NCBI RefSeq assembly: GCF_902459465.1
Contig: NC_047080.1
Span: forward strand, 9,274,866 to 9,338,865
Direction of reading: 5' to 3'
Source: Asterias rubens
Lineage: Eukaryota > Echinodermata > Asteroidea > Forcipulatida > Asteriidae
Length of the DNA stretch: 64,000 bases
Positions 48,372-59,325 of the stretch are shown here, one piece after another (position 1 is the first letter of the stretch; each line of letters opens with the position of its first letter). The position numbers and the translations under genes are program-made. The notes under the pieces were generated by a model. That model saw nothing but the letters and a program-made list of their open reading frames with translations, ran no database searches and had not been told where the DNA came from.

Positions 48372-49439
48372 TATTAGCCTAAATCAAAACACGACAATTC
48401 ATGTTTTGGGGTATTAATCTAAACTTTTTGGTTGAAAGTTTACATTATTGATGAGGTAAATTTTGTAAAATAAGACAATATAGTAAGCACATCCAAACAC
48501 CAAAACGTTCACAGATATCATCTCTTTATTTATTTAACACCTATAAAATGCATAATTTGTCTGAAAAAGGCCACCACATCAACCCCCCCCCCTCCCAAAA
48601 AAACACACACACACAAAAACTAACAAAATATACAAGCGTTATTCTCGGTTAAAAAGTAGGCCCCCTACATAACAGAATGTAAAAATGTTTCCAAAAGTCA
48701 AAAAGGCGTTCTTTATTATGTACACTGTAGTTCACATGTACGTGAACTAACGACAAAGATGAGCTATAGGGAAAGGCATTTTAAATAGACTGGTACCCTG
48801 TCTTCAGTCACATTATTATTGGTTTTACAGAACCAGTGATTTCATTGGATATACATGTAGTGATTTCATTGGGTAACCGTGCAGTGACGTCAGCTTGTCA
48901 TTTCTGTGTTTTGATTGGTCCGAGCAGCTGCACTGTCGGTCATCTGCATGCTGCAGCATGCAGTTGTGTGTGTGTTTAATGAATGTAGGTGAAAGGTGAT
49001 TATGGTCGAGGATAAACATTGGCTAAATGCAGATCTCTGGCGTAATTCAAGAGACTCAAAGTTTGACGTCAGATGTTCAGGTTACGATGGTTTGGTTAAC
49101 CCGCAAAATCTGAAATAAATAGAAAGGATATAAAAAAGAAGTTAAGGAACAAGTTCCCTATGCTATTTCCTGTACAGGAAAATGCGAGTTTGATATTTTG
49201 GGACATATCCTATCGCTGTACGCTTACAGAGTGTTGTTCATACCATGTACATTTATGGGAATATTTTGGGTATGAAGATGTCTTTGTGACTTTGTTTGCT
49301 TTTCCAGTGTTTCTATGACTTCATTACAACAGTTTTTGAGTCTGAGTCTTGAGTTGTTGTACTCTCCTGAAAGCATTGCTGCTGTCCTGGAGAGGGTGGG
49401 TTGTAAAATCCATTTGTGCTTGATGCTGTAAATATTGTA

Positions 49440-49660
49440 CATATCAGTCGTGGTATTTTCAGTTTGTCCTGAGAGAGATTGGAAGCTCCATCCCTCGTAT
49501 AGCCGGCAGTGCTTTTCTATGGAGCACTTGCAGATTTGTTGCAGTGACTGCAGCCAATGGTAGCCTGTTCCAAACCCGAACAGCTCTTGGGAAAGGGCTA
49601 TCTGATGTAGCAGTTTATACGATGGTAACGAAATCATGTCATGTACGGGCAAACACAAAC
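49440..49660 (-). mobile_element. Decayed non-LTR retrotransposon C-terminus
   Basis: One minus frame reads SPFPRAVRVWNRLPLAAVTA and ends at a stop about 25 residues later, in RTN. An upstream RYHRINCYI-like stretch is in another frame. The pattern R-Y...FPR..R.WNRLP is typical of LINE reverse-transcriptase ends. At least one frameshift and one stop are present. Confidence 0.65.
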
Positions 49661-49804
49661 GGGGGGGGGGGGGGGGGCTGCAAAGAAGAATAGTATTCCG
49701 TTGTTTTCTATTCCTACTGTTCTCATTATGTAAACAAGATTTCGGCATCAAACAGGGGAGTTGTGTATAAATACATGTTGAAGCCCCTTACCGGTATTTA
49801 TTGT

Positions 49805-50963
49805 CTATGGAATGCCACCATGCTCCAGCGTTGGTAACCCGTTGGTGATAGCTGAAAATAAATGAAAATACCCAAAAAAACATTATTTAAATAATTCGCT
49901 CGCCTGTCTGTGGGGACCCACTCTAGAATATTAGTCTGTTTGAATACAACCAGCTAGCATGTGGGTTTTCCCGGAGTTCTCGCAAATGGTTTGTGTAGGC
50001 CTATTAAGGCGGGGTATGCTTTTGGTAAACGTCAAAGACAGTATCACTTGGTGTATTCCAACAAAGAAGCCTTAATTTCTCAGATTCAAATTTCGTTGGT
50101 GCCAATATATACCGACTTTTCTATAAAACTACACTACTTCAAGGGTGTCTTTTCTAACAATGTTTTATTGTCAAAATCTCCCCAGTGTTCTTTACTAAGG
50201 TCATATTATGTAAAGTAATTTGTTACTGCTCAATAGTACGTATCTGTATTAAGTTAATGGGATTTGAGGCTTTGCATGGTTTATGGTGAGGTATTATTTG
50301 GTTGCGGTAACACCGTGTGTGTCTACTTGTAAGGTTTATAAATATGTTCCCTTGAGAACTTGTCTTGCTATAATATGGTATTCTACTACCGCGTTGTAGT
50401 AAGTTTTCGGAATGTTTCGAGAGGCTTCTCAGTTTGACTAATTAACATTATTACGACGGCTTTTTGAACATAGTGGCACCGAAATGGAAGAAAGACGGCT
50501 TTTTATATGTGACTTTTAAATACTTACTCCATCCAGGACGACGACGAGTGGGTTCACAGCAAAGTTTCTTGTGTTTCAACTTCAACCATGCCCCAGCTCC
50601 AGCTGCCGTGGAACAGCTCGACACAGACGAGCAGCACCCGGTCCCCGCTCCGGGCACTCCTTGGAAACTCAGTCCAAGCCAGTTATTGGAGCCGTCTGTG
50701 TTGTATTTGACGTAGTAATTGCAGGCCGTAGTGGGCCCGCCTTGAGCGATCCTGCACTTGCGGCCATTCTCGCCAATGAGGGAGCCACCAGAAGCCATGC
50801 TATAGAACTGTTGTGGTGTGTAAGAGTCCCAGTTTGAGCAGCGGAAATTTGGATCATATCCGTCTTGGCTTGCTGCATACACGAGAGAACGAGAGAAATA
50901 ATGCATTGTTGAAATAATATGCCGAGACGGACGAGGTGACAGCTAATTCTTTGAAATCAATTT

Positions 50964-51044
<81 letters not shown>

Positions 51045-53686
51045 TAAAGGCACAGGACACTATTGGCGATTGCTCAAGGTAATAGTTAGCGTAACAACTT
51101 ACTTGGTAAGGAGCAACTCGGGGAGCTGTTGATAGATACAAAACATTGTGAGAAACAGCTCCTTCTGAAGTAACATATTTTGGGGAAAGAAGTAATTCCT
51201 CACTAAAATATTTGAATTGAATTCGAGACCTCAGCTGAGGTATCGAAAATTGAAGCAAAGCAATTTATTAGGCGCGCCAGTCCAACAGTCGTTGCTCGTA
51301 GCGCCGTACAGTAGGCTTTCAAAAAAAAAAAAGGTGAGATTTAAGCGAAGTTTTCGAAATTGGCTATGAAGTAGATTGGGTGATGTTCTGGGGAAGATGA
51401 TTCCACATCATTGGTGATGCGATAGAAATTGCACGGGTGGGGAGGTTCTGAAAAGAACCATTGGTTTCAACTCGAATTTTCGATCAGTATAAGCTTGGTA
51501 CGTACCTTGTGGTCCACAGCAAATCTCCTTGTGTTGAGACTTCAACCATGCCCCAGCTCCAACTTCCGTGGAACAGCTCGATACGGACGAACAGCACCCG
51601 GACCCCGCTCCGGGCACTCCTTGGAAACTCAGTCCCAGCCAGGTATTGGAGCCGTCTGTGTTGTATTTGACGTAGTGATTGCAGGCCGTAGTGGGCCCGC
51701 CTCGAGAAATCCTGCACTTGCGACCATTCTGGCCAATGCGAGAGGTACCATAGGCCATGTCAAAGAACTGTTGTGGGGTGTAGGAATCCCAGTTTGCGCA
51801 GCAGAAGCTTGGATGATATCCTGAAAACAGAACCAGAGAGAAATAAGGCACATTATGATATACATAAAAAATAATAATGATAGCAAAGTCTTATTAAGCG
51901 GACATATCTACCAAACGTATCATACCAAACTTGGTTTGTTTCTTAATAATTATATGGGTGATATTTTCGTTTATCTACGAGTGTTCAGTTTTGGTCTATT
52001 GTCATTATCTTGCCATAATGTTTGTGCCAGCTCGGTGGTGTTTCATGATTTTAATTAAATGTAGCGTTTTGTACTTTTATATGTATATGTACATTTTTAA
52101 AATTCATGCTTTTATTTTCTGTATTTTTATAAACATGTATGTTTTTTTGTTGGAGGGGTCTGGGAGGGACGTCGCTTTGATGAATGATATCCGAAGATTT
52201 AAAATAAATAAAATAAAATAACAAGATACTCAAGGCGCTGAGTATATACAAACTTTCAGAAAGATATATATTGCAGTGATGAATTATGAGACCCTTTGCA
52301 AGGGTTTACGAGGTGCTACGGCGCATACAGCAGCCACAGCCAGGAACACATTGTGTTACCCATCATGTTTTATTTGATAAAAACACTTTCTTACCTACAT
52401 ATACTTGTTCTTAAACTTATATAAAGGTGGTCATACGTTTATTTAAAGCCATGATTGTACACTTTCGGAACAGAAAAACAAGAAAGCTCACAGATTTACA
52501 AATAACTTACAGGGTTTACAGAAGGTAATGGTAAAAGACTTCTCTTGAAATTGTATTCCATGAAATGCTTTACTTTTTGAGAAAACATTAAAACAATTAT
52601 CAAATTTACAGTAAACATGACACGGCGAAACGCGCGAAAACAAGGGTAGGTTTTCCCGTTATTTTCTCCCGACTCCAATGACCGATTGAGCCTAAATTTT
52701 CACAGGTTTGTTGTTTTATATATAAGTTGTGATACAACTGTACACGAAATGTGGGCCTAGGACAATACTGTTTACCGAAAGTGTCCACTGGCTTTAATAC
52801 AGCTATGCCAAACCCGAATATCCAAATCTGATAGCTTAAAACCTAAGTTCGATTCCAGTTTTTCATGCGCAACAGTCACCACTTTCATAAAATACACACA
52901 TAATTTTAAATCTAGGTTAGTACGTGAGTAGCTGTGGACGGTTTTGTAACCATGATTTCAGTCTCTAGCTACGAGACCTACAGATACAAAACATTCCAGG
53001 TAGTCGATTGGTATATAGGCCATGCCTAAAGCCGTTGAATAGCGTTGTGAGTATGTAAGACACTGGGGTCGATTTCACATTATAAGGAATTCTTCCTATA
53101 ACTCGAGATAAGACTATTATTTACTCTTTGTTAAATCATGGGGGTAGAATTAGATCCACCACTTCACACGTTTGGTGATTGTCAAATACCAGTCTTCTCA
53201 CTTGGTGTACTCAAAAATAACATGTATAAAATAACAAACCCCTGAAAATTTGGGTTCAATTGGTGGTCATCAAATTTGCATAAAGAAAAATGAAAGACAA
53301 AACGCCCTTGTTGCATTACTTTGTGGCTTTCAGATGCAATCATTATGATACAAAGCTTCAGCCGAAGTAAAGTATTCGATTATTTTTGTGAGAAATTACC
53401 CCTTTCTCAATAACTAAGTTACTTCAGAGGGAGCCGTTACTCACAATGGTTAATACTATCAACAGCTCTCCATTACTCGTAATACCAAGGAACTTTTCAT
53501 GCTAACAATTATTACCAATATAGTAACCAGTGCCCTTTAAGTTATGTGTGCTTTAATATTTTAATCCGTCTCTATGCAACTCAAAAAACTGCTTCTTCAC
53601 CACATACCTTGAGCGTCAGATTGCATGACGGCTGCGCAAAAAGTTGCAATCACAAAAACAACTTGCAAAGTTCGGCTCGGAGACAT
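49805..53686 (-). CDS. Secreted cysteine-rich two-module protein (unrecognised family)
   Basis: Coding exons on minus: 53686-53608 (signal peptide), 51820-51506 (module 1), 50872-50528 (module 2), 49851-49805 (terminal; transcribed part continues to a donor at 49792). All introns are phase 1 and frame holds, giving 261 residues. Residues 1-26 (MSPSRTLQVVFVIATFCAAV...) form a clear signal peptide. Each module is about 105-115 residues: NWDSYTPQ(Q)F..MA, then IG.NGRKCRI, GGPTTACN.YVKYNTDGSN, WLGLSFQGVPGAG, CCSSVSSCST and CC. Eight cysteines are shared; module 1 has a ninth. Both module exons are phase 1-1 and can be added or lost without a frameshift. I do not recognise the fold. An extracellular, disulfide-stabilised role is inference. 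TATA- and CCAAT-like boxes lie upstream. The terminal exon is called from splice sites alone and from its counterpart at 57200-57294. Confidence 0.75.
50961..51042. repeat. (AATC)n microsatellite, about 20 units
   Basis: Uninterrupted CAAT/AATC repeats for about 80 bp, in the intron between the two module exons. Confidence 0.95.
51045..51250. mobile_element. TTAA MITE family 1, truncated
   Basis: CTAAAGGCACAGGACACTATTGG start and half the family interior, ending near ACCTCAGCTGAGGT, directly after the AATC tract. Confidence 0.7.
52440..52800. mobile_element. TTAA MITE, mixed family 1/2 copy
   Basis: Starts ATTTAAAGCCATGATTGTAC with a family 2-like left half (CACAGATTTACA...), while the right half ends AAGTGTCCACTGGCTTTAA as in family 1. 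Looks like a chimera. Confidence 0.5.
53155..53541. mobile_element. TTAA MITE family 1, diverged copy
   Basis: CCACTTCACACGTTTGGTGATTGTC to GTAACCAGTGCCCTTTAA with the family interior between. It ends about 65 bp before the signal-peptide exon. Confidence 0.7.
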
Positions 53687-53760
53687 CTTGGAAGCAGTTG
53701 TCCGTCGTAAACGTCGGCGTTGAATCTGCTGGAAAAGTTTGGCTAAATTTCTGGCGTGCG

Positions 53761-53829
53761 GCCGTTTTATGTGAAGTTTTATTAGCATGGTCATGCTGAC
53801 ACGTTGGAGTCCACACGGTATGTGATTGG
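53761..53829 (-). promoter_or_regulatory. Core promoter of the cysteine-rich gene (TATA, CCAAT)
   Basis: On minus, CATAAAACGGC at 53771-53761 is a TATA-like box 75-85 bp before the ATG, and CCAAT at 53829-53825 lies about 55 bp further upstream. The spacing suits RNA polymerase II initiation near 53735. Confidence 0.5.
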
Positions 53830-54958
53830 TTGCTTTTCCTTTTAGCCCCGCCCAGGAAAATACACGTAATGCACATATCTTTCCATGGCCAATATAATGG
53901 GCAAATGGGTGAAGGCCAAATCACTAGATCAAATAATCTTTACTGATCTATCGTGTTACGGGGAGAATGCAACCTTTACATAGCATAGAACTTTTGAGCA
54001 TAGAGTAAGTTTTGAGGAAGGAAATAGCTCCTAGCCTCTCAAACCTTACAAGTAAAGTTGATTGGTGATGACATACGACAGCTAGCGTTTTGATTGGTTG
54101 ATCAACGACAGGTGTTTTTGTTGTTGTTTGGCCTTCGGTTTGTAAACATCCGGGTTCTATAGAAAGTTTTGTGAGGGAAAATTGAGGGGAATTCCCTAAT
54201 AAAATTGTATACATCTCAGTATAGGTGGTCAATTATTTTCTTGCTTCCAGTCCCATTATAAAGCACACCTCACGCTATGGACTTATAAGATCTCACATGC
54301 TTAATCAAACAAAATGACAGCATCTAGGTCCAGGTTCTAATCCTTCCTCAATGGTTTAAACAGCACCTTTTGTTCCCAAGCATATTGGACGGACCATAGA
54401 GCAAAGGAACAGCAGACAACTGACAGACATGCATAATGACAAGACAGGACAAACCAAGGCCGTTTCGCAAGCCTATGGATATACGGACACGTTGTGTGTT
54501 CACGTGACGCGTATCCGCGACTATCGTATTTTGCACACACGTTGCCAACAGATACACGTCGTAGGAAAAACGGATAGGTGCAGTCGGACTGTTAGTTGTC
54601 CGTTTGTCCCAGATCAAAAAAAAATTCCAACGAAGTTGCTTTCATTGGTATCGTGCTTGATGTATAGATAGAAAAAAGTTAGTCGTTTGCTATAAAACAA
54701 ACAAATCGATGAGAAAATGCAGTGTATAAAACACGGGTCTCAATCGGCCATGCTTGTCGGAAAAGCACTCATGATGAATGAATGCGAGCGCTCTCAAGCA
54801 TGTCAAGTGACACATAACTATATTTTGCAAAACAAAATCAGAGACGCGGCTGACGACTTGAACGGATACGGTTATCATAATTCTCCGTATCCGTATCTGC
54901 CCCCGCACGCTTGCGAAACCTCTCTAAAATCATCCCAAACACTGACCATCACCATCCG

Positions 54959-55340
54959 TTAAAGGCAGTGGACACTATTGGTAACTATCAAAGACTAGCC
55001 TTCACAGTTGGTGTATCTCAACATATGCATAAAGTAACTAACCTGTGAAAAATTGAACTCAATCGGTCATCAATGTTGCGAGTTATTAATGAAAAAAAAC
55101 CCTTGCCACACGAAGTTATGAGCGTATAGATGGTTGATATCGAGACCTCAAGTTCTAAATCTGAGGTCTCGAAATCAAATTCGTGGAAAATTACTTCTTT
55201 CTCGAAAACTACGTTACTTCAGAGGGAGCCGTTTCTCACAATGTTTTATACCATCAACCTCTCCCCATTACTCGTCACCAAGAAAAGTTTTATGCTAATA
55301 ATTATTTTGAGTAATTACCAATAGTGTCCACTGCCTTTAA
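54959..55340. mobile_element. TTAA MITE family 1, complete copy
   Basis: TTAAAGGCAGTGGACACTATTGG to CCAATAGTGTCCACTGCCTTTAA, TTAA at both edges. One of the best-preserved copies. The centre has the ACCTCAAGTTC/GAGGTCTCG stem. Confidence 0.9.
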
Positions 55341-56290
55341 AGAAACTGTCACTATTGGTAATAATAATTGTCAAAGACCAGTCGTCTCACTTAGTGTGTG
55401 TCTCAACATATGCATAAAATAACAAACCTGGGTCATTCCATGTCAGACCAACGCACTTTTTTACCTCATGTCTTCCGATTTTGATAAAAATTGCCGTGCT
55501 TGTAGGTCCTAATGAGCCATGAATGCACACCAATTTTTTGCCCGATCAGACTTACCGTGTGGTCAGGGCAGAAACCACTAAAATCTGACGTTTTTTAGGG
55601 TAAAATACCACCTTTTTGGTAAAAATATGTCAAAACCATATCAAAAATCATCACACATATGCAAATTTGGTATCAAAATGATGAGAAGTGCATGATGAAA
55701 TCAATTTTTTTGTCAAAAATAAATTTTCTGAAATGTAAGTCACTGAAATCTTTATTATGTTATCGTGACCTTTGACCCAGTTTTTAAAATAGTGTATCAT
55801 TCCCAAAATCAACGAAATAAAAATCACTTAATATAGAGCATGTCTTCCTCTATCAGAATCCACTAAGAAACAGTTGGGCTCTTCAAAATTTACAACTTTA
55901 TGACTTTTTTTGTACAAGTCACCATGATCTTTAATATTGTCGTTACCTTTAACCCAATTTTTGAAACAATGCACCATTCCAAAAATCAACAAAATAAAAA
56001 TCACTGGATAGAGCATGTCTTCCCCTATCAGAATCAACCAAGAAACAACTGGATATCATTTTTTTTTATTCCGGAGATTGTGTCGGACTGGTTGCCTGTA
56101 AATTGCCTTTGTGATATTTAAAGGCAAAGTTTTTTTGGACCGGTCTATTCATTTAATCCTATATTGTGGATGTATACAATAAAACTAACTAAACATTAAT
56201 TGTTTCCTTCAATGTTTTAAGGCGTGAATATCCAATGAGGTGAACAAAATCATGATGATTCATTACTAGTATTTAAAAATAACCACCAAC

Positions 56291-56440
56291 ATAGGGCTAG
56301 ATAGCTCAGTTGGTAGAGCGCCGGCACGTTAAACCGGAGGTCGTTGGTTCAAATCCCGCTCTAGTCAATTTTTCTTTGTTCAATCCAAAATCATTTAAAA
56401 TGTTCCCAGTCAGTTTCCCTTGTGGTTTATTATTTGATAT
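56291..56440 (+). mobile_element. tRNA-derived SINE, type B
   Basis: GGCTAGATAGCTCAGTTGGTAGAGC and GGTTCAAATCCCGCTCTAGTC are excellent A and B boxes. The anticodon arm is CCGG...CCGG around CACGTTAAA, which lacks the invariant T33 in a regular 7-base loop. The body AATTTTTCTTTGTTCAA...TTTCCCTTGTGGTTTATTATTTGA recurs at 12830 and 63450, so I call it a SINE, not a tRNA gene. Confidence 0.75.
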
Positions 56441-57998
56441 ATAATATATATATATATATAAATGAATATAATGGGGATACCAAAAACAAAGGCCTAAATA
56501 ATAAAATAAATAAAAGCAAATAAACCGTAGAGAAAGGAAATCTGTGACACAAAGCTGTAAAAACGTTATATATATTTTTATGATAAACACTTGTTCTTGA
56601 ACTAAAAACACAGATGAGCCAGTCATTAACACAATGGGCTTCTGTCAAGAGTCTGAAACGAGGGACCAGTCTTATAAAGAGGGCGCTCCACAAACTGTTG
56701 ACCCTCAAAATCTGAAAATAAATAAAACAGAAACAAAAATGAGTGAAGAACAAATTCACAATGCGAGTTTGATATTTTGGGACAGATTGTTGTCAAATTG
56801 TTGTTGGCACCATTGACATTATACACCTTTTATAAAATACCAATTGCCAAGCGCTAACTGTTGAATGAGGTGCATGCTGATCTATCTAAGGATCACTTGA
56901 GCGCTAGCTAGACCAGCATGCATCAAATTCAACGCCTACAGCCTATTGGAACAATATTATTTTGAGGTTGTGACTTGTTCACTTTTCCGGTGACTGTATT
57001 GTGACTTTATCACCACAGTTATGATGGGTACGAAATTGTGTCATGTAATAAACGCGCAAACACAAACAATGTAGAAACAACAGTAACAAAGAAGAATACA
57101 GCAAATCTGCCAGATCTGACTGTTTTCACTGTAAAACAAACTTTCGGCATATAGTCGAAAGAGGGCGTTGTGCATATAAAAGTATATGAAGAGTCTTACC
57201 AGTAAATTATGTTATCATGGCATTGCATCACCACGTATGCGATCCAATACTGGTGCCTCTCTCCTCAGTTGCAACTCGAACCATGGCCTGATGACTGAAA
57301 AAAGATGAAAACACCTCAATTAATAAGTAATTCGTCAGTCTGCAGGGATATCTGCTCTTGAATCTAGGTGTCGTATGTTCGAATCCCACCCGAGAAGATG
57401 CCTCTGTAGGACCCGGACAATAAATTGTTGGTATTAAAGGTAGGGTGTAGGTCTACTTTTGGTAATAACAAAAATTGGCCAAGACCAATACCTTCATACT
57501 TTGTGAATCCCAACATATGCATAAAATAAATAAACATTGAAAATTTGGGATCAATTTGTCATCAAATTGGCCAGAAAATAGAGGAAACCCCACATCCTAC
57601 CCAGCAATTGGATATACACATGGTGTTACCGCAAACCAAACTATACATTGATAGCTCACCATGCAATGCCTCATAACCCCATCCTTGTTGCATAGAAGTT
57701 TGTTTTCATCAGATACCTGGGAAAAGGGCTTCATGTCTGAAGTCTTTCTATGATTCAAATTGTTGGTGAAAATTACATCTATTTTCTCTATAAATCTATT
57801 TTCAAAGGGTGTTTTTTCTAACAATACCAAGAGCTCTCCAGTGTTCTTCAATAGGACATTGTGTGTTAATTTATTTTCAGAGTAGTTACCCTTCCATTAG
57901 TGCTCACCAAATCCCGTGTATTGACTAAACAAAACCATTACACAGCTTGTTAAACCTACTAGTGGCACCTCCTTTTATGAAGAGTGCTATTGACGTAC

Positions 57999-58325
57999 CA
58001 GGGGTAGGAGTAGGTTCACAGCAAATGTTCTTGTGTTGAGACTTCAACCATGCCCCAGCTCCAGCTCCCGTGGAACAGCTCGACACAGATGAGCAGCACC
58101 CGGTCCCCGCTCCGAGCACCCCTTGGAAACTCAGTCCCAGCCAGTTATTGGAGCCGTCTGTGTTGTAGTTGACATAGTAATTGCAGGCCGTAGTGGGCCC
58201 GCCTTGAGCAATCCTACACTTGCGGCCATTCTCGCCAATGAGGGAGCCACCAGAAGCCATGTTATAGAAATCTTGAGCGGTGTAGGAGTCCCAGTTGGCG
58301 CAGCTAAAGTTGGGATTGTACGGGC
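57999..58325 (-). CDS. Module C exon (intact)
   Basis: 327 bp, phase 1-1, eight cysteines. At protein level it is close to module 2 of the complete gene: the stretch from SGGSLIGENG to YNTDGSNNW differs only by VNY for VKY. Donor CCTG|GTACGT; acceptor TGTAG|GC. Such similarity means recent duplication or gene conversion. Confidence 0.75.
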
Positions 58326-58630
58326 CTACAGCAAAGAACAGAAATAATACATTGTTGAAATCGAAACAGACAGAGAATAAAAACTTACCAGTTACCTTCT
58401 TTGATGTAGGTTTGATGGATGGTGGTCGTTTTTCAGATCAGCCTTTCGATTTTGTTCACTATAATGTCTACAGGATTTCTGCACTCAATGGGGAGGGCGC
58501 TGCACGCTTTTTATTTACCAGATTACCAAATTGAATATTCTATGTTCAATCAATTTTCAGTATCCACGTCCAGCCGTGTAAACGTTGCCCGCCTGATGAT
58601 GGAAATACAGGGTTTTATCTCGGTACTAAC

Positions 58631-58951
58631 CTTGTGGTTCACAGCAAATGTTCTTGTGTTGTGACTTCAATCATGCGCCAGCTCCAACTGCCGTGGAACA
58701 GCTCGACACGGACGAGCAGCATCCAGTCCCCGCTCCGGGCACTCCTTGAAAACTCAGCCCCACCCAGTTGTTGGCGCTGTTGCCGTCTATGTCGTATTTG
58801 ACATAACAATTGCAGGCCGTAGTGGGCCCGCCCTGAGACAGTCTACACTTGCGGCCATTCTCGCCAATGAGGGAGCCACCAGAAGCCATGTTCACGAAAT
58901 CTTGAGCGGTGTAGGAATCCCAGTTTGCGCAGCTGAAGTTAAGCGCATATA
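58631..58951 (-). pseudogene. Module D exon with in-frame TGA
   Basis: 321 bp, phase 1-1. Reads NWDSYTAQDFVNMASGGS...YVKYDIDGNSANNWVGLSFQ...CCSSVSSCSTAVGAGA then TGA, then LKSQHKNICCEPQ and a GTTAGT donor. A three-residue-longer loop (GNSANN for GSNN) sets it apart from the other modules. Confidence 0.75.
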
Positions 58952-59047
58952 CTGCACACACAGAGATAAATAAATCATTGTTGAAACAGAGGCAGAGATG
59001 TACAGAAGCATATTGCCGCCACATGAATAAAACAACATTTCTCTTTA

Positions 59048-59325
59048 CGTGTTCGTACATGACATGTACACGATAATTACGTACGCATGACATAAATTAT
59101 CGTGTACGTACACGACGTAAGTTTCGTGTACGTACACGATGTAAGTTATCGTGTATGTATATGATACTCCAAACATATCTTGTACGTACACAATAAGTTT
59201 GAGTTTATTATGTACGTGATGTAGTTTTTATCGTGAAGGATGAAACTTATTGTATACGTACATGATATTTTGTCGTGTATGTACGGAAAACTTATCGTGT
59301 ACGTACACGATAGGCTATCTTGTAC
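59048..59325. repeat. Array of TCGTGTACGTACACGA palindromes
   Basis: The 16-mer TCGTGTACGTACACGA is its own complement. It or close variants recur at about 59100, 59125, 59150, 59255 and 59295, spaced by GTAAGTT-like words. No coding potential. Confidence 0.85.

Larger units (their letters stand above)
42496..49791. other. Gene-poor interval, about 7.3 kb
   Basis: No conserved gene. It holds a SINE body (42617-42795), a (CAAA)n run (43178-43211), TTAA MITEs (43610, 44095, 47997) and a LINE remnant (49440-49660). Tracts at about 45.6-47.5 kb resemble sequence 3' of the cysteine-rich genes, as in GCAGATCTC(C/T)GGCGTAA at 45637 and 49027. ORFs at 44423-44620, 45054-45396, 45613-45930 and 46212-46469 show no recognisable motif. 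Confidence 0.55.
53830..57199. other. Spacer between the two cysteine-rich loci
   Basis: No gene. It holds MITE copies at 54959-55340 and a fragment at 55345-55437. At 55740-56050 an approximately 150-bp stretch (TGACCTTTGACCCAGTTTTT... / TTACCTTTAACCCAATTTTT...) is duplicated in tandem. A type B SINE starts at 56291, with a (TA)n run at about 56440-56460. The segment 56600-57200 is similar to 49080-49790. Confidence 0.6.
57215..58951 (-). pseudogene. Partial duplicate of the cysteine-rich gene, one module with a nonsense TGA
   Basis: Three exons on minus: module D 58951-58631, module C 58325-57999, terminal exon 57294-57200 (stop TGA 57217-57215). Splice phases (1-1) and order match the complete gene at 49805-53686. 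Module C is intact: NWDSYTAQDFYNMASGGS...GGPTTACNYYVNYNTDGSN...CCSSVSSCST...NICCEPTPTPG. Module D is intact except that the conserved Trp in GAGAWLK reads TGA (58673-58671), one base from TGG, after which the frame stays open to the donor. I find no signal-peptide exon up to the window end. Module D has a length divisible by three and could be skipped. It may be a pseudogene, or a gene whose first exon lies outside the window or was missed. Confidence 0.65.

Noticed and set aside
49224-49751. 175-residue minus ORF
   Set aside because: It overlaps a decayed LINE C-terminus in a different frame and a G tract; no recognisable domain in this frame.
51429-51824. 131-residue plus-strand ORF, with similar ones at 50571 and 58746
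   Set aside because: Antisense shadow of the cysteine-rich module exons. The minus strand has the splice sites, and cross-copy conservation fits the minus reading.
56291-56364. Functional tRNA gene
   Set aside because: A and B boxes are good, but the anticodon loop is irregular, and the same head with a shared non-tRNA body occurs elsewhere, so it is a SINE.
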